The position numbers were made by a program, and so were the translations under genes. This document shows positions 1-6,009 of a stretch of DNA of 13,052 bases, in pieces; the stretch's first letter is position 1, and every line of letters begins with the position of its first letter. The stretch comes from Bacteroidota bacterium. Lineage in GTDB: Bacteria; Bacteroidota; Bacteroidia; Chitinophagales; Chitinophagaceae. The notes beneath the pieces are model-generated. The model saw nothing but the letters and a program-made list of their open reading frames with translations, had not been told where the DNA came from and searched no databases. The DNA lies in contig JAEZDA010000089.1 of the NCBI GenBank assembly GCA_023433345.1, forward strand, positions 1-13,052, read 5' to 3'.

Positions 1-37
1 ATTTCCCTGTCTGCTATTAGCTTTCTTATAAGTTTCG

Positions 38-45
38 TATTTTTG
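38..45 (+). promoter_or_regulatory. Candidate Bacteroidota -7 promoter element of clpX
   Basis: The sequence TATTTTTG matches the Bacteroidota sigma-70-type -7 consensus TAnnTTTG exactly and ends 35 bp before the clpX ATG. No clear TTG -33 element is seen at the usual distance. It would give a short leader of about 30 nt. It suggests clpX can be transcribed on its own, whatever gene lies to the left. Nothing in bases 1-80 is recognisable as the end of another gene. Confidence 0.5.
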
Positions 46-80
46 CAGGCGCATCATCAATCTAAACCAGGTACCCTCTC

Positions 81-1328
81 ATGGCCAAACAACAAATATT
101 ACACTGTTCATTTTGCGGCCGCAGCCGCGATGAGGTGAAAATACTTATAGCTGGTCAGGATGGCCACATTTGCGAAAACTGTGTTGAACATGCCCAGGAG
201 ATCATTTCGCAGGAGCTGGCTTCGCAAAATGAATTTAAAGGGATCGCTTCCGGAAATGCTGCAGGAAAATTATCTGTAAAGAAACCGCTTGAAATAAAAA
301 AATTCCTTGACGAATATGTGATCGGTCAGGATGATGCAAAGAAGATCCTTGCTGTTGCGGTTTACAATCATTACAAAAGGCTGAACCAAAAAGTGGAGAA
401 TGATGTTGAGATCGAAAAGAGCAACATCATCATGGTGGGTGAAACAGGTACAGGTAAAACGCTTTTGGCAAAGTCAATCGCTCGCATGCTCAATGTGCCC
501 TTCGCAATTGTTGATGCTACAGTTTTCACGGAAGCAGGTTATGTTGGGGAAGATGTGGAAAGCATGCTTACCCGTTTATTGCAGGCATGTAATTACGATG
601 TGGCTGCAGCAGAGAGAGGTATAGTATATATAGATGAGATCGACAAGATCGCCCGTAAGAGTGATAACCCTTCGATCACCCGCGATGTAAGCGGAGAAGG
701 TGTTCAACAAGGTCTGCTAAAACTTCTTGAGGGAAGTGATGTATTGGTTCCACCTCAGGGCGGAAGAAAACATCCTGAACAGAAACTCATAAAGGTAAAT
801 ACACAAAATATTCTCTTCATTTGCGGCGGAGCATTTGACGGAATAGACAGGATCATCGCGCGCCGTATCAACACCAATGCAATTGGCTTCAATGTAAATA
901 AAGAATTGCAGGAATACCAGCAACACAATCTTCTCCAGTTTGTGAACGCTGTAGATCTTAAACATTTCGGACTGATACCTGAATTGCTGGGGCGTTTACC
1001 TGTTGTTACCTATCTTAATCCGCTTGATGCCGAAACCCTTCGTAACATTCTCACGCAGCCGAAAAACAGTTTGGTAAAACAATTCACTCGTCTCTTCGAA
1101 CTGGAAGGCATCACTTTAAAGTTTGAACCGGCGGTGTTCGACTTCATGGTTCAAAAGGCGCTTGAATACAAACTTGGTGCACGTGGTTTACGTAGCATTT
1201 GCGAAAGCATTCTTACCGACGCGATGTATGAGCTGCCATCTCAGAAAGTAAAATCATTTGAAGTAACACTGGAGTACGCAGAAAGAAAGTTCAATACCAG
1301 CAAGCTCAGTTTGCTGAAAGTGGCTTAG
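81..1328 (+). CDS. clpX: ATP-dependent Clp protease ATP-binding subunit ClpX
   Basis: ClpX is the AAA+ hexameric unfoldase that recognises tagged or misfolded cytoplasmic proteins and threads them into the ClpP peptidase. The 415-residue length is normal for the family. The N-terminal zinc-binding domain has four cysteines at residues 9, 12, 31 and 34. Walker A GETGTGKT is at 120-127 and Walker B has Asp185-Glu186. The pore-1 loop GYVG is at 153-156, the RKH loop follows in GGRKHPEQ, and the ClpP-docking IGF loop is at 268-270, so it should work with ClpP. The C-terminal small domain (GARGLRS) is intact. The ATG at 81 places the zinc finger at the usual distance from the N-terminus; no Shine-Dalgarno sequence is visible, as is common in this phylum. 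clpP, often adjacent, is not in the window. The gene converges on the atp genes. Confidence 0.98.
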   Translation: MAKQQILHCSFCGRSRDEVKILIAGQDGHICENCVEHAQEIISQELASQNEFKGIASGNAAGKLSVKKPLEIKKFLDEYVIGQDDAKKILAVAVYNHYKRLNQKVENDVEIEKSNIIMVGETGTGKTLLAKSIARMLNVPFAIVDATVFTEAGYVGEDVESMLTRLLQACNYDVAAAERGIVYIDEIDKIARKSDNPSITRDVSGEGVQQGLLKLLEGSDVLVPPQGGRKHPEQKLIKVNTQNILFICGGAFDGIDRIIARRINTNAIGFNVNKELQEYQQHNLLQFVNAVDLKHFGLIPELLGRLPVVTYLNPLDAETLRNILTQPKNSLVKQFTRLFELEGITLKFEPAVFDFMVQKALEYKLGARGLRSICESILTDAMYELPSQKVKSFEVTLEYAERKFNTSKLSLLKVA

Positions 1329-1337
1329 GAGACTAAA

Positions 1338-1428
1338 TGTGCGAATTTGTAGGTGTGCGAATGTGCAAATTTTGAAACTTTGCATTCTTTTGGCTGTAAA
1401 CACTTTGGCCTTTTCGGTGCAAATTTGC
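1338..1428. repeat. Degenerate TGYRAATTTG-type short repeats after clpX
   Basis: Just past the clpX stop the sequence reuses a short AT-rich word: TGCGAATTTG at 1340-1349, TGCGAAT at 1356-1362, TGTGCAAATTTT at 1362-1373 and TGCAAATTTGC at 1418-1428, the last containing the perfect palindrome GCAAATTTGC (1419-1428). The copies are imperfect and irregularly spaced, so this is not a CRISPR array. One arm pair, TGCAAA (1364-1369) and TTTGCA (1379-1384), followed by TTCTTTT, could form a weak terminator for clpX. Similar low-complexity words are, to my recollection, common between genes in related genomes. Confidence 0.5.
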
Positions 1429-1461
1429 GGGATTAAAAGCTTCGTTTAACCCACCGTAAAT

Positions 1462-1474
1462 CCAATTAAATTGG
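1462..1474. other. Short inverted repeat in the clpX/atpH convergent junction
   Basis: CCAATT and AATTGG flank a single A, giving at best a 5-bp stem with a 3-nt loop. It lies midway between two convergent genes, where a bidirectional terminator would be expected, but it has no GC-rich stem or T-tract, so terminator function is doubtful. Confidence 0.2.
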
Positions 1475-1528
1475 GCTCACCTTGCGTAGGTTTCACCAGG
1501 CCACGTTGTCCAATTCAATCTACAAAGT

Positions 1529-1576
1529 GACTAAGGACTAGGACTGCAGACTACCAACTACAACAAACTACCAACT
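1529..1576. repeat. GACTA / ACTACCAACT degenerate repeat tract
   Basis: GACTA-like units occur at 1529-1533, 1536-1540, 1542-1545 (GACT) and 1549-1553. They run into two copies of ACTACCAACT at 1550-1559 and 1567-1576. The tract ends 16 bp before the atpH stop codon. It has no open reading frame of note and is distinct in composition from the coding DNA on either side. Function is unknown. Confidence 0.5.
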
Positions 1577-1591
1577 CCCTACTGCCTTCCC

Positions 1592-2155
1592 CTACCGTAT
1601 TCTGTGAATATACTCGTTGCTCCTGAACTGCTTTCTCACGTCGTTAAGATCGCGCAGAATTGAAGCATCAATTAGTACATCTCCCATTTCAAACTTATAG
1701 CCGCCAATGAGGGATTCATCCACCACCGTTTGCAGTTCGATATTTTGGTAACCGGGGTTAGACTTAACTTTCGCCACGATCTCATTTTCCATCTCTTTGC
1801 TGATAGGAGCAGCAGTGGTCACTTTCACGCGGTAGATGCCTTTCAGTTCATTGTATTGATCAATGAATGCTGAAACAATTTCAGGCATATTACTTTCCCT
1901 TGTCTTTTTTACCAGAAGATCAATGAAAGCTGAGGTGATCTTTGAAACCTTCCCGCCTGTTATGGCGTGAATGATCTTTTCTTTTTTATCGCCGGCGATC
2001 ACGGGGCTGCGAAGCACAGCAATGAAATCAGGATTGCCCGCACCAAGATTTTTCAAAAACTTCATATCTGTATACACCTCTTCCAACTGGTTTTGCTCAA
2101 CAGCTAAATCCAGCAAACTCTTGGCGTAACGGGTGGCTAATCTGGGATTATTCAT
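1592..2155 (-). CDS. atpH: F1Fo ATP synthase subunit delta (OSCP-like)
   Basis: The delta subunit is the peripheral-stalk cap that joins the top of the F1 alpha/beta head to the b-subunit dimer. The protein has 187 residues, close to the usual 175-190. The N-terminus has the family's helical start (residues 1-20, with RYAKSLLDLA), and the C-terminal block LIGGYKFEMGD followed by VLIDASILRDL is the conserved beta-strand/helix end of bacterial delta subunits. It is the last gene of the local atp cluster: atpF ends 21 bp upstream, consistent with one transcript. atpA, which usually follows atpH, is missing here; the next gene is clpX on the opposite strand. Confidence 0.95.
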   Translation of the reverse strand: MNNPRLATRYAKSLLDLAVEQNQLEEVYTDMKFLKNLGAGNPDFIAVLRSPVIAGDKKEKIIHAITGGKVSKITSAFIDLLVKKTRESNMPEIVSAFIDQYNELKGIYRVKVTTAAPISKEMENEIVAKVKSNPGYQNIELQTVVDESLIGGYKFEMGDVLIDASILRDLNDVRKQFRSNEYIHRIR

Positions 2156-2176
2156 GATCTGAATTTACAGCGATTA

Positions 2177-2671
2177 TTAATTCAGTTTTATTTCGTCTGT
2201 CAGTTGCCTTATGAAGGTTTCCTGCTCTGTTTTGTTGCTAAGCTCCCTGCGAAGAATTTTCTCACTCACTTCAACAACCATTTTACCAACCTGGTTTTTG
2301 ATATCGATCATCGCGGCCATTTTTTGGTTGTTGATAGTAGCCTGTGCATCTGAAATGATCTTTGCAGCCTGCTCCTTTGCTTCTTCGCGGGCATCACCGA
2401 TCATCTTGTCTTTTATTTCCTTAGCTTCTTTCAGCATAACAGCACGTTCCTCTCTTGCTTTGGCAAGAAGACTTTCGTTCTCACTTTTCAACTGAGCCAT
2501 TTCAAGCTTTACCTTTTCAGCACTGGCAATACTGTCAGCAATTTTTGCTTCACGATCATTTAACCCGGTAATGATAGGTTTCCACGCAAATTTCTTAAGG
2601 ATGATCAACACAACAAGAAAGGCGAGTAATGTCCAAAAAATCAAACCGAGATGAGGCAATAAAAGATCCAT
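2177..2671 (-). CDS. atpF: F1Fo ATP synthase subunit b
   Basis: Subunit b forms the dimeric peripheral stalk that holds F1 against rotation and is anchored in the inner membrane beside subunit a. The 164-residue protein has one N-terminal membrane helix (about residues 8-25), the characteristic KKFAWKPI turn at its cytoplasmic end, then a long charged coiled coil rich in Ala, Glu and Lys through to the C-terminus that would contact delta. This is the standard b-subunit layout and length. It lies between atpE and atpH on the - strand. The 96-bp gap upstream of it is unusually large for this operon and holds a hairpin and a promoter-like site, listed separately. Confidence 0.96.
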   Translation of the reverse strand: MDLLLPHLGLIFWTLLAFLVVLIILKKFAWKPIITGLNDREAKIADSIASAEKVKLEMAQLKSENESLLAKAREERAVMLKEAKEIKDKMIGDAREEAKEQAAKIISDAQATINNQKMAAMIDIKNQVGKMVVEVSEKILRRELSNKTEQETFIRQLTDEIKLN

Positions 2672-2700
2672 GGAATAAGAATATTAATGTTTATGAATTT

Positions 2701-2708
2701 CAAAAGTA
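2701..2708 (-). promoter_or_regulatory. Candidate internal -7 promoter element upstream of atpF
   Basis: Read on the - strand this is TACTTTTG, an exact TAnnTTTG match, 29 bp before the atpF ATG. It directly follows the inverted repeat between atpE and atpF. No TTG -33 element is evident, so the match may be chance or a weak promoter. If active it would let atpF-atpH be expressed apart from atpB-atpE. Confidence 0.3.
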
Positions 2709-2746
2709 TTACTGCATCCTCCGCCCTGTGCTTCAGATGCAGTAAT
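2708..2746 (-). other. Perfect 11-bp inverted repeat (RNA hairpin) between atpE and atpF
   Basis: ATTACTGCATC (2708-2718) and GATGCAGTAAT (2736-2746) are exact reverse complements around a 17-nt loop. The hairpin starts 21 nt after the atpE stop in the transcript. It is not followed by a long T run, so it looks less like a full terminator than a processing, stabilising or partial-attenuation element protecting the 3' end of the atpE message. More c subunit than b subunit is needed per complex, which fits such a role; this is inference. Confidence 0.5.
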
Positions 2747-2767
2747 GAGTTGGTGCGCTGACTTAAA

Positions 2768-3022
2768 TTAAGATTTAAGAACAGCCAATAATCCTGCGAT
2801 AACCGCGAAAAGGGCAACACCCTCAACGAAAGCGGCAGTCAGGATCATGTTTGCACGGATGTCGTTGGAAGCTTCCGGCTGACGTGCGATTGATTCAACA
2901 GCTCCTTTACCAATCTGACCGATACCGATACCGGCACCGATAGCTGCAAGGCCTGCACCAATTGCTCCACCGAAATGAGAGTAACCCAATTGTACTTCCT
3001 GTAACAAAGTCATCAAAGTCAT
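2768..3022 (-). CDS. atpE: F1Fo ATP synthase subunit c (proteolipid)
   Basis: Subunit c forms the rotating ring of the membrane motor. The 84-residue protein is a two-helix hairpin: a Gly-rich inner helix (IGAGLAAIGAGIGIGQIG), the polar loop ARQPEA, and an outer helix with the ion-binding carboxylate Glu67 in FVEGVALFAV. The residue after this Glu is Gly, unlike the Ser/Thr found at that place in Na+-binding rings, so proton coupling is the likelier reading. A second ATG three codons in (3013) could be the true start; the length suits either. It follows atpB after 29 bp. Confidence 0.97.
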   Translation of the reverse strand: MTLMTLLQEVQLGYSHFGGAIGAGLAAIGAGIGIGQIGKGAVESIARQPEASNDIRANMILTAAFVEGVALFAVIAGLLAVLKS

Positions 3023-3051
3023 GATACTTGGTTTAATTAATGAAAAAACTC

Positions 3052-4122
3052 TTAAGCGATCACCGGATCAGCGTGACCATCCACATCATCATGACCTCCC
3101 TCAAATGCCTGCCCGATGAACACCGCAGTAAGGTTGGTAAAGATGAATGCCTGGATGAAAGCAACCAGTAATTCAATAAAATATATAAAAATGGTAAAAA
3201 TTAAAGAGATCGGAGAAAAGCCCACGCCCGCAACAGTGTTCATCGCACCGAAGATGAATATCAGGGACACGAAACTGAGGATGATAATATGGCCTGCCAC
3301 CATGTTGGCAAACAAACGAATGATAAGCGCCGCCGGTTTTATAAAGATACTTGCCAGCTCAATTGGTATCAAAATCAGTTTTACAAAAATGGGAACCCCC
3401 GGAGGCCAGAAAATGTGTGCCCAGAAATGACTGTTGCTGCTGGCTAGTATCACGATAAGCGAAATCACACCGAGTACAAGCGTGAAGGCTGTATTACCCG
3501 TAACGTTTGCCGCTCCCGGGATAAGCCCAAAAAGGTTGTTGATGAGAATAAAAAAGAAAACGGTGAGCAGGTAGGGTAGATACTTCAGGTATTTTTTCCC
3601 AAGATTTGGTTTCGCAACATCGTCTCTTACAAATGTAATTACAGGTTCAATTGCATTCTGCCATCCTTTAGGTGCTGTTGAAACACCAATTCCATTTTTA
3701 TACTTTTTCGCGATACCGGTCATCAACAAAACCAACACGATAAGTGCGATGATCATCTGAACAACATTCTTGGTCATCGAGAAATCATACACGGCGCTTC
3801 CGTCAACCGCTGCGATCTTCCCATCATGCATTTCATAACCATTGTAAGCAGCGTGGCCATGCTCGAACCTGGAGGAAGAAAAAACCGAGAGACCTTTTGA
3901 AGGAGAATATAATATCACCGGTAATGGAATAGTTGCGTGAAAATCTCCAACCGTAAAAAAGTGAAATTCATGGGCATCTTTAATGTGATCCATAATGATC
4001 TTCGCAGGATCAAGTTTTTCGCCTTCACCACCGGGACCGCCTGCAAAAACAGGAGTTGAAAAAACGGTCAAAAAAAGGCTAAAAACCGCTACCAGTAAAG
4101 ATTTTATACACTTTGAAGCCAT
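3052..4122 (-). CDS. atpB: F1Fo ATP synthase subunit a, long Bacteroidota form
   Basis: Subunit a is the stationary membrane subunit that provides the proton half-channels beside the c ring. At 356 residues it is longer than the roughly 270-residue enterobacterial form. The extra length is an N-terminal region with a hydrophobic, signal-peptide-like start (cleavage plausible near VFA-GG, residue 27) and a soluble segment up to about residue 120, as is usual for this phylum. The catalytic arginine is Arg269 in IIRLFANMVAGHIII, and the C-terminal helix pair (IELLVAFIQAFIFTNLTAVFIG) is intact. It is the first gene of the atp cluster, with a GAGGAAA Shine-Dalgarno-like stretch just before its ATG and an exact -7 element upstream. 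No atpI/atpZ-like gene precedes it. Confidence 0.97.
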   Translation of the reverse strand: MASKCIKSLLVAVFSLFLTVFSTPVFAGGPGGEGEKLDPAKIIMDHIKDAHEFHFFTVGDFHATIPLPVILYSPSKGLSVFSSSRFEHGHAAYNGYEMHDGKIAAVDGSAVYDFSMTKNVVQMIIALIVLVLLMTGIAKKYKNGIGVSTAPKGWQNAIEPVITFVRDDVAKPNLGKKYLKYLPYLLTVFFFILINNLFGLIPGAANVTGNTAFTLVLGVISLIVILASSNSHFWAHIFWPPGVPIFVKLILIPIELASIFIKPAALIIRLFANMVAGHIIILSFVSLIFIFGAMNTVAGVGFSPISLIFTIFIYFIELLVAFIQAFIFTNLTAVFIGQAFEGGHDDVDGHADPVIA

Positions 4123-4141
4123 GCTTTCCTCAATTTTGGCG

Positions 4142-4149
4142 CAAAGATA
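4142..4149 (-). promoter_or_regulatory. Candidate -7 promoter element of the atpBEFH operon
   Basis: Read on the - strand this is TATCTTTG, an exact TAnnTTTG match 19 bp before the atpB ATG, giving a very short leader that still contains GAGGAAA. The -33 element is not obvious in the C-rich stretch upstream. It lies in the 72-bp gap after the ABC transporter gene, so the atp genes probably have their own start of transcription. Confidence 0.55.
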
Positions 4150-4194
4150 AGGGGGGACTGCTGAATACAGAAATTTTAAGATAAAAAGGGATTG

Positions 4195-5985
4195 TTATTG
4201 CTCCCCTGGCTGAAATTGCATTGCATAAAGCCGTGCGTAGGTGCCATTTGCCGACAGAAGCTGCTGGTGAGACCCGAATTCAACTATTACGCCTCTGTCT
4301 AAAACCAGGATCTTATCGGCCTTCCTGATGGTACTTAACCGATGGGCGATTACAATGGAAGTACGGCCGGTGATCAGCTTTTCGGTAGCTGCCTGAATGA
4401 GCCTTTCACTGTCCGGGTCAACAGAAGAGGTTGCTTCATCCAGTATCAAAATGGAAGGATCGTACAAAAGTGCACGGGCAAATGATAGCAACTGGCGCTG
4501 GCCCACACTCAAAGTGGAACCGCGCTCCATTACATTATAACTATATCCACCCGGGAGCTGCAAAATAAACTCATGCAGCCCGACAAGTTTGGCAGCCTCA
4601 TGCACCTGTGCCGCGCTGATAGATGGATTACGAAGAGTAAGGTTATCCATCACTGTACCGGCAAAAAGAAAAACGTCTTGCAAAACCACGCCGATTTTAC
4701 TTCTTAGATAGTCAAGATCGTACTCTTCTATGTTGATGCCGTCCACGAGAATCTCTCCCTTATTCAAAGGATAGAGCCGCGTAAGCAAACTGATAGTGCT
4801 TGTTTTCCCGCTTCCCGTTGCTCCAACAATTGCTAATGTTTCGCCCGGCTTCACGCTAAGGGAAATATTTTTCAAAACCCACTCATCACCTTTGTAGGCA
4901 AACCATACATTTTTAAAAGATACATCTCCCGAAACGGGGCTTGTAACTGTACCGGTATTAATTTCAACATCAGGGTTGTCTATTATTTTAAAAACCCGCT
5001 CACTTGCAATCATGCCCATTTGCATCACATTAAATTTATCTGCCAGCACGCGCAACGGCCGAAACAACAGGTTCAGGCAGAGAATAAATGAAGTGATGAT
5101 TCCTGGGGTTCGGGCGGCTTCCAAACCGAAAAGGGATTCATTTCCCGCCCACCACACAAGCAGGCCAATTGACAAAGCAGAAATTAATTCAACTATCGGA
5201 AAAAAAACCGAATAGGCAAAGATCGCTTTGATGTTTGCATCGCGATGATCTTTGTTTATCTTCTTAAACTGTTTCATTTCCCGTTCTTCGGCGGCGAAAG
5301 CCTGTACGAGAGACATGCCTGAAATATGTTCCTGTACGTAGGCGTTTAAAGAAGCAACTGCATTTCGAACTTTTATAAAGGAACGGTTAACACTCTCTTT
5401 AAAATAATACGTGGCAACAATTAAAAATGGAAATGGTGATAAACAAACAAGCGTGAGCTTCCAATCAACATAAAACATATAACCAAGCACCGAGAATATG
5501 GCGAGAAGGTCTGCAATTATTGGTATCAGCCCGTCGCTGAAAATGTCATTTACTGATTCTATATCATTTATTGTACGCGTTGTTAAAGTGCCAATGGGAG
5601 TGTTATCGTATTGTTTTAAACGGAGCCCTAATATTTTTTGATACGTTTTTACCCTGATGTCTTTCACTACGCTTTGCCCCAAGGCCGCGCTGGAAAAAGA
5701 AAAATAAAACCGCGCAAGAGTTTCGATCAATAAAAGTGCGATCTGTATCACCGTTATTTCAATCAAAAAGCCTCCCGGTTCCACCAAAAATGAGCCGATC
5801 AATTCATTACTGATCCCTTTGTTGATAGAGAGTTGTATGAGATAAGGCCGAAGTGGTGCGGTTAATGCAAGGAAAATGGCAAGAAAGATGGAGAGATAGA
5901 ATTTCTTTCTGTATGGCGATGCGAAAGAATAAACCCGCCTCAATAAATACATGTTGAAACCACCAGCCTTCCTTTCACTCATCAT
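4195..5985 (-). CDS. ABC exporter, fused membrane and ATPase domains (MsbA/type IV exporter family)
   Basis: This is a half-transporter of the MsbA/LmrA type that would work as a homodimer in the inner membrane to export a lipid, peptide or drug-like substrate; the substrate cannot be read from the sequence. Residues of about 25-330 form the six-helix transmembrane domain. The nucleotide-binding domain follows with Walker A GATGSGKT (388-395), Q-loop Gln436, signature LSVGQ (492-496), Walker B Asp516-Glu517 and H-loop His548, all intact. The 596-residue length is typical. The start is ATGATG, so either Met is possible. A perfect palindrome TGTAAATTTACA (5985-5996) overlaps the start. Its closest neighbour is the secreted protein gene ending only 24 bp upstream, which suggests a shared transcript. 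MsbA-like lipid flipping is possible but unproven. Confidence 0.93.
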   Translation of the reverse strand: MMSERKAGGFNMYLLRRVYSFASPYRKKFYLSIFLAIFLALTAPLRPYLIQLSINKGISNELIGSFLVEPGGFLIEITVIQIALLLIETLARFYFSFSSAALGQSVVKDIRVKTYQKILGLRLKQYDNTPIGTLTTRTINDIESVNDIFSDGLIPIIADLLAIFSVLGYMFYVDWKLTLVCLSPFPFLIVATYYFKESVNRSFIKVRNAVASLNAYVQEHISGMSLVQAFAAEEREMKQFKKINKDHRDANIKAIFAYSVFFPIVELISALSIGLLVWWAGNESLFGLEAARTPGIITSFILCLNLLFRPLRVLADKFNVMQMGMIASERVFKIIDNPDVEINTGTVTSPVSGDVSFKNVWFAYKGDEWVLKNISLSVKPGETLAIVGATGSGKTSTISLLTRLYPLNKGEILVDGINIEEYDLDYLRSKIGVVLQDVFLFAGTVMDNLTLRNPSISAAQVHEAAKLVGLHEFILQLPGGYSYNVMERGSTLSVGQRQLLSFARALLYDPSILILDEATSSVDPDSERLIQAATEKLITGRTSIVIAHRLSTIRKADKILVLDRGVIVEFGSHQQLLSANGTYARLYAMQFQPGEQ

Positions 5986-6009
5986 GTAAATTTACAACAG
6001 AAACGAGCT

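Noticed and set aside
717..965. 82-codon open frame on the - strand inside clpX
   Set aside because: It is fully covered by the conserved clpX coding sequence and has no start signals or recognisable domain.
1338..1576. CRISPR array
   Set aside because: The repeats are short, imperfect and irregularly spaced, with no spacer pattern and no cas genes in the window.
3116..3430. 104-codon open frame on the + strand inside atpB
   Set aside because: It lies wholly within a strongly conserved gene on the other strand and resembles no protein; it is a shadow frame. The same holds for the frames at 2211-2495, 4976-5215, 6031-6417 and 11987-12304.
5985..5996. Perfect palindrome TGTAAATTTACA overlapping the ABC exporter start as a possible operator
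   Set aside because: A 12-bp AT-rich palindrome is expected a few times by chance in a window this size, and no second copy lies near another promoter.
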